Part shown: positions 1-5,281 of the stretch, piece after piece | Layout: every line of letters begins with the position of its first letter | Position numbering within the stretch: position 1 is the stretch's first letter | DNA from: JBDRLD01 sp043813445 | GTDB taxonomy: Bacteria > Patescibacteriota > Patescibacteriia > JACPHY01 | Length of the DNA: 5,281 nt | Direction of reading: 5' to 3' | NCBI GenBank assembly: GCA_043813445.1 | Contig: JBDRLD010000033.1 | Location: 1-5,281, forward strand | The notes under the pieces: model-generated | What the model saw: the letters and a program-made list of their open reading frames with translations, nothing else | Database searches by the model: none | What the model was told of the DNA's origin: nothing | Translations under genes and position numbers: made by a program

Positions 1-126
1 ATGACACGCACCGTTGCACAGCGCTGGCAGGCATTTCGTAGCGATGCCTCTCCATCATTCCCGCCGCGCCCGCAACTCCTCTCCCAAACTGAAACCATCT
101 CGGCACGATATGCGGATACTCATTGA
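1..126 (+). CDS. Probable 3' end of an upstream gene (partial, unidentified)
   Basis: The first reading frame is open from the first base to a TGA at 124-126, giving 41 codons. The sequence is rich in Arg, Ser, Pro and Gln, and I recognise no domain in it. The window happens to begin with ATG, but this is more likely the C-terminal tail of a gene that starts upstream than a 41-aa gene. In favour of it being real, it ends 17 bp inside the start of the following glycosyltransferase, the same kind of overlap seen again at 3207-3241, and GT-A has no ribosome binding site of its own, which would fit translational coupling. By position it might be another surface-glycan gene, but nothing in the residues shows this. 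A competing possibility is a gene tail in the third frame ending at TAG 39-41. Confidence 0.4.
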   Translation: MTRTVAQRWQAFRSDASPSFPPRPQLLSQTETISARYADTH

Positions 127-1249
127 CCTCCGCTGCCTCCAAGCGCCGCCACCGCGTGGCGGCGTTGCTCGCTATGCCGAAGGTCTGACACGTACGCTCC
201 TCGCCACGGATACCGTGAATGACTACACGCTGTTCGCAAATGGGAGCATCAGACCAAAAGTAAATCTCCCCGTGTTCGACGCGCCGAACGCACATTGGCA
301 CATTGGCCGCCTCCCGAACAAGGTACTCAAAGGAGCACACATGCTCGGTATACCAACGCCTCGCATCGACGTAGATGTCGCGCTCCTCACCAACCTCGAC
401 TACGTCCCATTCATCAGCCACAACACGCGCTGTATTGTTGCAGTACACGACCTCTCGTTTGAACACTTCCCGGAGTTCTTCTCGCTCAGACAACGAGCAT
501 GGCATCGCGTCCTACGTCCACGACAGCTCCTGAATCGTGCCGACACCATCCTTGCCGTATCACGCACGACAAAACGCGATGTTATGGAAACCTATTGCAT
601 TCCGGATGAAAAAATCCATGTACTCTACCCTGGGCTTGCGATTCCCGAATCAAAAACCACCAACGCCAATCAATGTCCGATGTCCGGTGCAAACAATCAC
701 ACTATACTTGGTGCAGATACGCCCTATATTCTTGCTCTTTCCGAACTTTCACCCCGCAAGAACATTGACGGTATCGTCGCCGCGTTCGCGCAGCTTCCCG
801 CGCGCTACCACCTCGTCATCGCCGGTATTCGCGGAAGTGCGTCCCCACATCTCCAACAGCTCGTTCATCGCTCTCCGGCACACGACCGCATCCACTGCGT
901 CGGCACCGTTTCAGAAAATGAAAAACGCGCGCTGCTCGAGCACGCGCGCTGCTTTGCCTATCCGAGTTTCTGGGAGGGCTTTGGCTTCCCTCCGCTCGAT
1001 GCCATGGCCGCAGGTGTTCCGGTTGTTGCATCGACAAGCGGCTCGCTCCCGGAAATCCTCGATGATGCCGCGCTTCTCGTCGATCCGCTCGATCCCAACG
1101 CAATCGCTCGGGCGCTCACCATTGCTCTCGAGGATCACCAGACTCGCATGACCTATATCACCAGGGGGCGTGCACGCGCTGCCGAATTTACTTGGGCCAC
1201 GACCGTAGCACAGCTTCAAACGATCCTATCGTCTCTATCGAAAAATTGA
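110..1249 (+). CDS. GT4-family glycosyltransferase (GT-B fold), first of two
   Basis: Predicted cytoplasmic retaining glycosyltransferase moving a sugar from a nucleotide donor to a growing surface glycan; donor and acceptor cannot be read from sequence. The 379 residues match the family's usual size. The N-terminal Rossmann domain (about 1-180) opens with MRILIDLRCLQ, has a Gly-rich acceptor loop GGVARYAEGL (17-26) and the HDLS motif with His113. The C-terminal donor domain (about 205-365) has LSPRKN (Arg216, Lys217) and EGFGFPPLDAMAAG with Glu289. In the family's E-x7-E motif the second acid is Asp297 here. The ATG at 110 was chosen because family homology begins there; an in-frame ATG at 14 would add 32 basic residues unlike any family member. 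No Shine-Dalgarno precedes it; the start lies inside the upstream frame ending at 126. Its 3' end overlaps the opposing gene by 15 bp. The family is secure, the substrate unknown. Confidence 0.93.
   Translation: MRILIDLRCLQAPPPRGGVARYAEGLTRTLLATDTVNDYTLFANGSIRPKVNLPVFDAPNAHWHIGRLPNKVLKGAHMLGIPTPRIDVDVALLTNLDYVPFISHNTRCIVAVHDLSFEHFPEFFSLRQRAWHRVLRPRQLLNRADTILAVSRTTKRDVMETYCIPDEKIHVLYPGLAIPESKTTNANQCPMSGANNHTILGADTPYILALSELSPRKNIDGIVAAFAQLPARYHLVIAGIRGSASPHLQQLVHRSPAHDRIHCVGTVSENEKRALLEHARCFAYPSFWEGFGFPPLDAMAAGVPVVASTSGSLPEILDDAALLVDPLDPNAIARALTIALEDHQTRMTYITRGRARAAEFTWATTVAQLQTILSSLSKN
673..686 (+). repeat. Two tandem copies of ATGTCCG in the GT-A linker
   Basis: ATGTCCG occurs twice head to tail at 673-679 and 680-686, followed by GTG. 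It lies in the part of GT-A that encodes the poorly conserved linker between the N- and C-terminal domains (about residues 181-205). The period is 7 nt, the same as the much larger repeat in the equivalent linker of GT-B2, although the unit sequence differs. With only two copies, chance is a real alternative. Confidence 0.3.
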
Positions 1250-1960
1250 CGGGAGTGTCGTGCGACGACGATGAACAATCCTCTGCTCATGACGCTCGCG
1301 ATGTGTTTCGAGCGCCGCACACACCTCATGTGCCTCCGGATCCTTTGCGAGCCGCGCAAACCCTCGCTCGAACTCACGGATACTCTCGAGGATACTCTGG
1401 AGGATTGTCTCGTCACCGGACGCACGCGTGGCCAGCCGACGCAGATCACTCAAGTGCTGTTCTATCTCATGCTGGAGTGCCTGGAATGTTTGCACATGCT
1501 GCATGTACGCTGCATCGTCCTTCGCTATCGCCTTCCGGACACGCTCTTCCGCCTCATTGTGAGCATCGAGAAGCGCTGTGCACAGTCTCCCAAGTTCTGC
1601 CGAATTGAAAAAATCACTCGCTCGAGCGGCGTCGTGGAGGTCGGATAGTGACCCACCATGCTTGATAAATGACTGAAATCGAGTGCGTAGTCCGTCATCG
1701 AGTCGTTTCGTGAAGAGCACCTCATGATGAGCATCAAGCACTTCACGAACGAGTGCCTCAAATGCCTTCCGGTACGGCCAAAGAATACGCCCAAATGCAA
1801 TAATCGCATCCTCAACATCACGCGCCTGCTGCGGCGGTGCGTGGAGAAGCTGCTCATACGTTGCCTGCAGTGCAGCGATGGTTGGCTCCGGAATGAGCGG
1901 CGGGAGATCGTCCCGCATCCCGCGGAGGATGGTCATGGAATGCGCGAATGGGTGAGACAT
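1235..1960 (-). CDS. Conserved-looking helical protein of unknown function
   Basis: A 241-aa protein with no signal peptide or membrane segment, so probably cytoplasmic. It looks almost wholly alpha-helical: after a Pro-containing N-terminus (LPPLIPEP) come long amphipathic helices rich in Glu, Arg, Leu, Ala and His, and a very basic tail (HRRRTTLPSIFR). Recognisable patches are LWPYRKAFEALV, KHGGSLSDLHDAARASDFF and QALQHEIEQHLSDLRRLA. From memory these resemble an uncharacterised family seen repeatedly in Patescibacteria; I could not check this and know no function. The ATG at 1958-1960 is preferred over an in-frame GTG at 2018-2020, because the GTG reading runs through the best candidate promoter and its AGGAGGA lies too close to serve it. 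It is transcribed against both glycosyltransferases, overlapping the end of GT-A by 15 bp. Natural protein composition and helix periodicity favour this frame over the two shorter + strand frames across the same DNA. Confidence 0.8.
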   Translation of the reverse strand: MSHPFAHSMTILRGMRDDLPPLIPEPTIAALQATYEQLLHAPPQQARDVEDAIIAFGRILWPYRKAFEALVREVLDAHHEVLFTKRLDDGLRTRFQSFIKHGGSLSDLHDAARASDFFNSAELGRLCTALLDAHNEAEERVRKAIAKDDAAYMQHVQTFQALQHEIEQHLSDLRRLATRASGDETILQSILESIREFERGFARLAKDPEAHEVCAALETHRERHEQRIVHRRRTTLPSIFR

Positions 1961-1976
1961 AGTGCGCGTGTCCGAG

Positions 1977-2004
1977 TTGGCGAGTATGCTAGTAGCAGTA
2001 TACC
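1977..2004 (+). promoter_or_regulatory. Weak candidate promoter for GT-B2 and the DUF4012 gene
   Basis: TTGGCG at 1977-1982 and TATACC at 1999-2004 are separated by 16 bp and would start transcription about 40 nt before the GT-B2 ATG. Matches to the consensus are modest (three and four of six). The -10 shares its TATA with the opposing candidate promoter, so if both are used they would compete for the same DNA. The 90-bp divergent region must contain a promoter for GT-B2 unless transcription enters antisense through the minus-strand gene; the exact site is uncertain. Confidence 0.2.
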
Positions 2005-2005
2005 A
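1997..2005 (-). promoter_or_regulatory. Candidate extended -10 promoter for the minus-strand gene
   Basis: Read on the minus strand this is TGGTATACT, a TG-n-TATACT extended -10 with five of six matches to TATAAT. There is no convincing -35 box at 16-18 bp, which extended -10 promoters can do without. Initiation about 7 nt downstream would give a leader of about 30 nt before the ATG at 1960. The leader contains no Shine-Dalgarno sequence. Confidence 0.35.
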
Positions 2006-2050
2006 CGGAGACCACCTCACTCCTCCTAATGTACACGCCGCACAGATATT

Positions 2051-3241
2051 ATGCGTATCGGCATTGACGCTCGTCTCTACGGAATTACTTGCGGCACCGG
2101 CATCGGCCGGTACACCGAGGAGCTCATCCGGGCACTCGGTTCGCTTGATACCGATAACGACTACGTCATCTTCCTTCGGAAAGACGGCTTCGACTCATTC
2201 ACACCACCGAACGAACGGTGGTCGAGTGTACTCGCGGATTTTCGACCATACTCGCTCGCCGTACAAACGAAATTCCCGCGCGTGATTCGGGACGCAAAGA
2301 TCGATCTCATGCACTTCACGCATTTCGACCACCCGCTTGCGTACCGTGGACGATTCCTCACTACTATCCACGACCTCATCCTCCTTCACCACCCAACGAC
2401 ACGCGCTTCAACGCTCGGACCGCTAAAATTCTGGATAAAGTACCTTGCTTATCGCGTCATTCTCTGTCATGCCGCACGAAGCAGCCGGCTCGTTCTTACC
2501 CCGAGCAACGCGGTACGGGACGCCGTAATGGAACATTTTCATCTCACTTCGGATCGCGTTCGTGCCACCCATCTCGGCATTGACCACCACAAAATGCTAG
2601 AGAATGGAGAGTTGATGGTTGATAGTGGAGAATTGATAGTGGAGGATATCACTCAACTATCAACTATCAACTCTCAACTCTCAACTCCTTATCTTCTCTA
2701 CGTCGGTAACGCCTATCCTCATAAAAATCTCGAACAGCTCATCCGCGTGGCCAGGACGCTCGCGCACGAAACACCGCATGTGCAGGTGGTTATCGTCGGG
2801 CGCGAGGATGATTTTTCACACAAACTCCGGAACTGCAATCCACCAAACGTCATATTTGCCGGAGCGGTAACAAATCACGCGCTCAACGTGCTCTACACAA
2901 ATGCCACAGCATACGTGAGCATGAGTCGCGAGGAGGGCTTTGACATACCAACCGTCGAGGCACTCTCCCATGGGACACCGGTCATCGCATCGGATATTCC
3001 GGTCCACCGAGAAATCCTTGGTACCGCCGCACAGTTTGTGCCAATCGATGACGACGCTGCGCTCGTCAACGCTATCCACCGCACCGTCCTCAATCGAAAT
3101 ATTTGTGCTACAATGAGCACAGATTGTGCACAACAGTATACATGGCGTGAGTGCGCACAGCAGACACTGAGCGCTTATCGTACTGTGTACGAATTCCGAC
3201 ACGCACATGACGAGTCGACGCACCGCGGAGCAACGACCTAA
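2051..3241 (+). CDS. GT4-family glycosyltransferase with an inserted repeat in its linker
   Basis: Second GT-B fold glycosyltransferase, 396 aa, predicted cytoplasmic and sugar-nucleotide dependent; the sugar transferred is unknown. The N-terminal domain opens with MRIGIDAR, has the acceptor loop GTGIGRYTEEL (15-25), HDL with His107, and TPSNAVRDAV before the linker. The donor domain begins at PYLLYVGNAYPHKN (213-226, Lys225) and carries a complete E-x7-E motif, EGFDIPTVE, with Glu295 and Glu303. Between the domains, about residues 186-212 are encoded by a palindromic 7-nt repeat and read as the low-complexity repeats GELMVDS, GELIVED and QLSTINS; no catalytic motif is broken, so the enzyme is probably active. 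The start is set by family homology; no Shine-Dalgarno is visible. The gene overlaps the DUF4012 gene by 35 bp, suggesting co-transcription. It shares overall design with GT-A but differs enough that they probably add different sugars or linkages. Confidence 0.93.
   Translation: MRIGIDARLYGITCGTGIGRYTEELIRALGSLDTDNDYVIFLRKDGFDSFTPPNERWSSVLADFRPYSLAVQTKFPRVIRDAKIDLMHFTHFDHPLAYRGRFLTTIHDLILLHHPTTRASTLGPLKFWIKYLAYRVILCHAARSSRLVLTPSNAVRDAVMEHFHLTSDRVRATHLGIDHHKMLENGELMVDSGELIVEDITQLSTINSQLSTPYLLYVGNAYPHKNLEQLIRVARTLAHETPHVQVVIVGREDDFSHKLRNCNPPNVIFAGAVTNHALNVLYTNATAYVSMSREEGFDIPTVEALSHGTPVIASDIPVHREILGTAAQFVPIDDDAALVNAIHRTVLNRNICATMSTDCAQQYTWRECAQQTLSAYRTVYEFRHAHDESTHRGATT
2606..2688. repeat. Palindromic 7-nt repeat element inside the GT-B2 gene
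   Basis: The two arms, 2609-2644 and 2652-2687, pair without gaps around the 7-nt loop GATATCA. Of 36 positions, 29 are Watson-Crick pairs, one is G-T (2617/2679) and six are mismatches (2616, 2623, 2627, 2630, 2632 and 2641 on the left arm). The right arm is a tandem array of CAACTAT (twice), CAACTCT (twice) and a partial fifth unit. The left arm consists of five related heptamers: AGTTGAT, GGTTGAT, AGTGGAG, AATTGAT, AGTGGAG. A near-exact 14-nt direct repeat lies at 2619-2632 and 2633-2646. The element is more AT-rich than the surrounding gene. About 81 nt (2606-2686) equals 27 codons, so the reading frame is kept. Similar AGTTGAT-type repeats occur between genes in various bacteria (from memory); the in-gene position is the odd part. 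Confidence 0.88.
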
Positions 3242-5281
3242 AGAGATCTCTACAGCACTCCTTCTTCCAGGTGTGCATCCTTGGTTGAAGGCGTTTTTTG
3301 TTGGAAGCGCGCTAGTCCCGATTGTTGATGAAACGTGGATGTCTCTCCCGAAATGGGAAGACATTCCCATGCCAACCACGAGCATCGCTCCATTTCTTGC
3401 CGAGCATACACAGGAAGAATGTGTGGTTCTATTGCCAACAGCGCGACCATCCTCTCAAAAACACGTCCAGACAGCACCACTCCTGGCCACCGCGTGTACA
3501 CCATCCTCGCCGCCCGCGACGGTACCAATACCATCGCACACCACGTCAGTACCTATTATCGAGGCCGCAAACTCGCACACTCCCATGCGAGCGCCTTCGC
3601 GAGTCACGACACCGGATGGCGCGCGTCGCTCTGCGGCACCAACTCCGTTCGCAATTCCGATCGACGCACGGGAAGTGCAACATGCGCCATCGCGCAACAT
3701 ACTCCGCATCACGAGAGCGCACAGGCCAATACTAAATCTCGTCTCGCCGCTTTCCGAGCGCGCCGAAGCAGTATCTACTTCAACACCACAACCTCTTTTC
3801 CGCATTCCGTCGCCATTCAACGAACTTCTCATTGTCAATGTCATCGTGACACCCATCGAAGTACTCTGGAGCGCGTTTGGTTACGATGCATGGCAGATTG
3901 TGAGGCGACTTCCCGGAATGTCCGACATCCCACAGCATTGTATGAACGCGTGGGAACGTGTGCGCTCATTCCGCCCGCAATTCGTCAATCCAATTCCACG
4001 CGCACTTCGACGCCCGAGCGTCATACATCTTATCCCCGTTCCGGTAACGGCTCCGGTTCGCATACCGATAGCGCGGTCATGGCGTCAGAGCATCTCGTTC
4101 GCGGCAATACTGCTCCTTATACTTATTCCGGTAAAAATGCTCGGCATGGGCGCCGCAGTTCCTCGTGTCACTGGCCGAGTCCTCGGTGCAACCGCAACGG
4201 CAATTGAGGCGTTCCAATCCGGAGCCGGCGCACTGACGAACTCTTCCTTCGCCGAGGCGATCCGATCTTTCGATAGCGCAAGGGCTACACTCGAGGATCT
4301 CCCGGATACGGCAGGACCTATTCCGGCCGCACTCCTTCGCGTGAGTCGCCACATCCCTATACTCCGTTCAACAATCGGGCGCGCTGAAGAGGCGCGACGC
4401 GCAGGACTCGCCCTCGCAGATGCGAGCACTGCCGCCGCACGCGGCCTGGCACTCCTTACCGCCATCGATCCCGGAAGTGTACAAGCATCAACGTACGTTG
4501 ATGCCGCAAAGGCGTCCTTCAGTACTGCACGCACGCATGCACAGCACGCTGCTGATGCGCTTGCGATCGCCGCTCCTCAATACGCGAGTACGGTGCAAAC
4601 AGCCATGCTCAGCCTCGATCGCGCAACCGCACTCCTGACGGTCGTCGAGGGTCTTGGTGGCTTTGATGCGCAGCGCCGCATCCTCCTTTTGTTCCAAAAC
4701 GATGCCGAACTCCGACCCACCGGGGGCTTCATGGGGTCGGTCGCATTACTCGATGTTGCGAGCGGTGAGGTCCGCTCTCTCGATGTCCCTGGCGGTGGTT
4801 CCTACGACATATCCGGCCTCTCCCGTGTGCGCGTACTACCACCGGACCCACTCCTCCTCCTCAATGATACATGGCAATTCCACGATGCGAACTGGTTCCC
4901 GGACTTCCCCGCTTCCGCCGAAAAGATCCGCTGGTTCTATGAAATGAGCGATGGATCATCGGTAGATGCCGTTGTTGCTGTGAACGCGTCGTTCCTCGCA
5001 CGCGTGCTCGAGCTTACCGGCCCGGTAACTATCGGCGAGCAAACATTTACGGTCGCGGATGTTATCGCAGAACTCACCAATATTGTCGAAAGTCACGGGG
5101 CGCGGATATCCGGTGCCCCAAAGTCCGTCATTGGCGACCTTGCGCCGACGCTCCTCAATCGACTCCTTGATATCGCAACGAGCGGATCTGTAGTGAACGA
5201 TGCGACAAATCGAATCGCGCTCGTCGATCTCGTTCTTGGAGCACTCGATACTCGCGATCTTCAACTCGTCTTCTCCAATGA
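3207..5281 (+). CDS. DUF4012 membrane protein, 3' end beyond the window
   Basis: The frame is open from ATG 3207 to the last base (691 codons seen, no stop). Order: residues 1-90 moderately ordered with Trp26, Trp44 and Trp50; about 90-200 rich in Pro, Ser, Thr and Ala and probably disordered; 204-224 a mildly hydrophobic stretch (LLIVNVIVTPIEVLW); basic residues before one clear membrane segment at about 296-309; Ala-rich helices 315-480; then the DUF4012 domain from about 485, with NDAELRPTGGF (498-508) and NDTWQFHDANWFPDFP (553-568). The Arg-rich side should face the cytoplasm and DUF4012 the outside. The family has no established biochemical activity; it often sits beside glycosyltransferases in Patescibacteria and Actinobacteria, so a role in surface-glycan assembly is inferred. 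The chosen start overlaps GT-B2 by 35 bp and has no Shine-Dalgarno; GTG 3273 or ATG 3339 are alternatives. Overlapping + and - frames across 3322-4352 are composition artefacts. Confidence 0.88.
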   Translation, partial: MTSRRTAEQRPKEISTALLLPGVHPWLKAFFVGSALVPIVDETWMSLPKWEDIPMPTTSIAPFLAEHTQEECVVLLPTARPSSQKHVQTAPLLATACTPSSPPATVPIPSHTTSVPIIEAANSHTPMRAPSRVTTPDGARRSAAPTPFAIPIDAREVQHAPSRNILRITRAHRPILNLVSPLSERAEAVSTSTPQPLFRIPSPFNELLIVNVIVTPIEVLWSAFGYDAWQIVRRLPGMSDIPQHCMNAWERVRSFRPQFVNPIPRALRRPSVIHLIPVPVTAPVRIPIARSWRQSISFAAILLLILIPVKMLGMGAAVPRVTGRVLGATATAIEAFQSGAGALTNSSFAEAIRSFDSARATLEDLPDTAGPIPAALLRVSRHIPILRSTIGRAEEARRAGLALADASTAAARGLALLTAIDPGSVQASTYVDAAKASFSTARTHAQHAADALAIAAPQYASTVQTAMLSLDRATALLTVVEGLGGFDAQRRILLLFQNDAELRPTGGFMGSVALLDVASGEVRSLDVPGGGSYDISGLSRVRVLPPDPLLLLNDTWQFHDANWFPDFPASAEKIRWFYEMSDGSSVDAVVAVNASFLARVLELTGPVTIGEQTFTVADVIAELTNIVESHGARISGAPKSVIGDLAPTLLNRLLDIATSGSVVNDATNRIALVDLVLGALDTRDLQLVFSN

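Noticed and set aside
3..41. Third-frame gene tail ending at TAG 39-41
   Set aside because: It is too short to judge, and it would leave a gap before GT-A, whereas the first-frame tail ending at 126 fits the overlapping layout of the locus better.
14..109. In-frame extension of GT-A from the ATG at 14
   Set aside because: It would add 32 residues rich in His, Arg and Ser before MRILIDLR, where GT4 proteins begin. The region is better explained as the end of an upstream gene in another frame.
1220..1269. Possible terminator between the converging genes
   Set aside because: ACGAT/ATCGT (1220-1232) and GTCGT/ACGAC (1257-1269) are only 5-bp stems inside coding sequence. The single T-run on either strand is not directly behind a stem, so no intrinsic terminator can be supported.
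1192..1648. Two + strand open frames (1192-1608 and 1271-1648) opposite the helical protein
   Set aside because: Both are poor in protein-like patterns compared with the minus-strand frame, which shows clear amphipathic helices. They are antisense shadows.
2018..2020. GTG start for the minus-strand gene
   Set aside because: The AGGAGGA upstream is almost adjacent to the GTG, the added 20 residues look unlike the rest of the protein, and they would be encoded by the best promoter candidate. ATG 1960 is preferred.
2606..2688. The 7-nt repeat as a CRISPR array or transcription terminator
   Set aside because: There are no spacers between the units, so it is not CRISPR. It lies mid-gene with intact coding on both sides and no T-run after the right arm, so it is not a functional terminator for GT-B2.
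2816..3385. 189-codon minus-strand frame across the end of GT-B2
   Set aside because: It is rich in Cys and Val with no domain-like order, and it covers the conserved donor-domain motifs of GT-B2 on the other strand.
3335..4207. 290-codon + strand open frame
   Set aside because: It lies wholly inside the DUF4012 gene, is dominated by Ser, Arg, Thr and His, and has no hydrophobic core or motif. The DUF4012 frame is open through the whole stretch and carries recognisable domains.

Overview
The window looks like part of a chromosomal cell-surface glycan locus. The likely host is a Patescibacteria/CPR-type bacterium. This rests on three things: a DUF4012 membrane protein beside family-4 glycosyltransferases, a small helical hypothetical protein that resembles (from memory, unverified) a family recurring in Patescibacteria, and tightly packed genes without visible Shine-Dalgarno sequences. 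TGA is used as a normal stop at the end of the first glycosyltransferase and no reading frame contains an internal TGA, so a UGA-recoding lineage (Gracilibacteria/Absconditabacteria) is unlikely. No rRNA, tRNA or marker gene is present, so the taxonomy remains an inference.

Layout. Positions 1-126 hold what is probably the 3' end of an upstream gene, overlapping the next start by 17 bp. Positions 110-1249 (+) encode a complete GT-B/GT4 glycosyltransferase (GT-A here, 379 aa). Positions 1235-1960 (-) encode a 241-aa soluble helical protein of unknown function that converges on GT-A with a 15-bp overlap. Positions 1961-2050 are a 90-bp divergent intergenic region with candidate promoters. Positions 2051-3241 (+) encode a second complete GT4 enzyme (GT-B2, 396 aa). 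Positions 3207-5281 (+) encode a large DUF4012 membrane protein that overlaps GT-B2 by 35 bp and runs off the window end. It stays open in frame to the last base. There is no gene-free stretch longer than 300 bases.

How they may work together. The two glycosyltransferases are predicted cytoplasmic enzymes that add sugars from nucleotide donors to a lipid-linked or similar glycan. The DUF4012 protein has one clear membrane segment and would place its conserved domain outside the membrane, so it is a candidate for a later step in surface-glycan handling. That role is inferred from gene context only. The minus-strand gene interrupts the run of + strand genes and has no visible link to glycan synthesis.

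The most unusual object is a 79-nt imperfect palindrome made of 7-nt repeats (about 2609-2687) inside the GT-B2 gene, exactly at the linker between the two Rossmann domains. It is read through in frame. A perfectly complementary left arm would carry two adjacent in-frame stops, TGA and TAG, and three of the six arm mismatches fall in exactly those two codons. It looks like a small hairpin repeat inserted into, and tolerated by, a protein-coding gene, comparable in principle to the Rickettsia palindromic elements.
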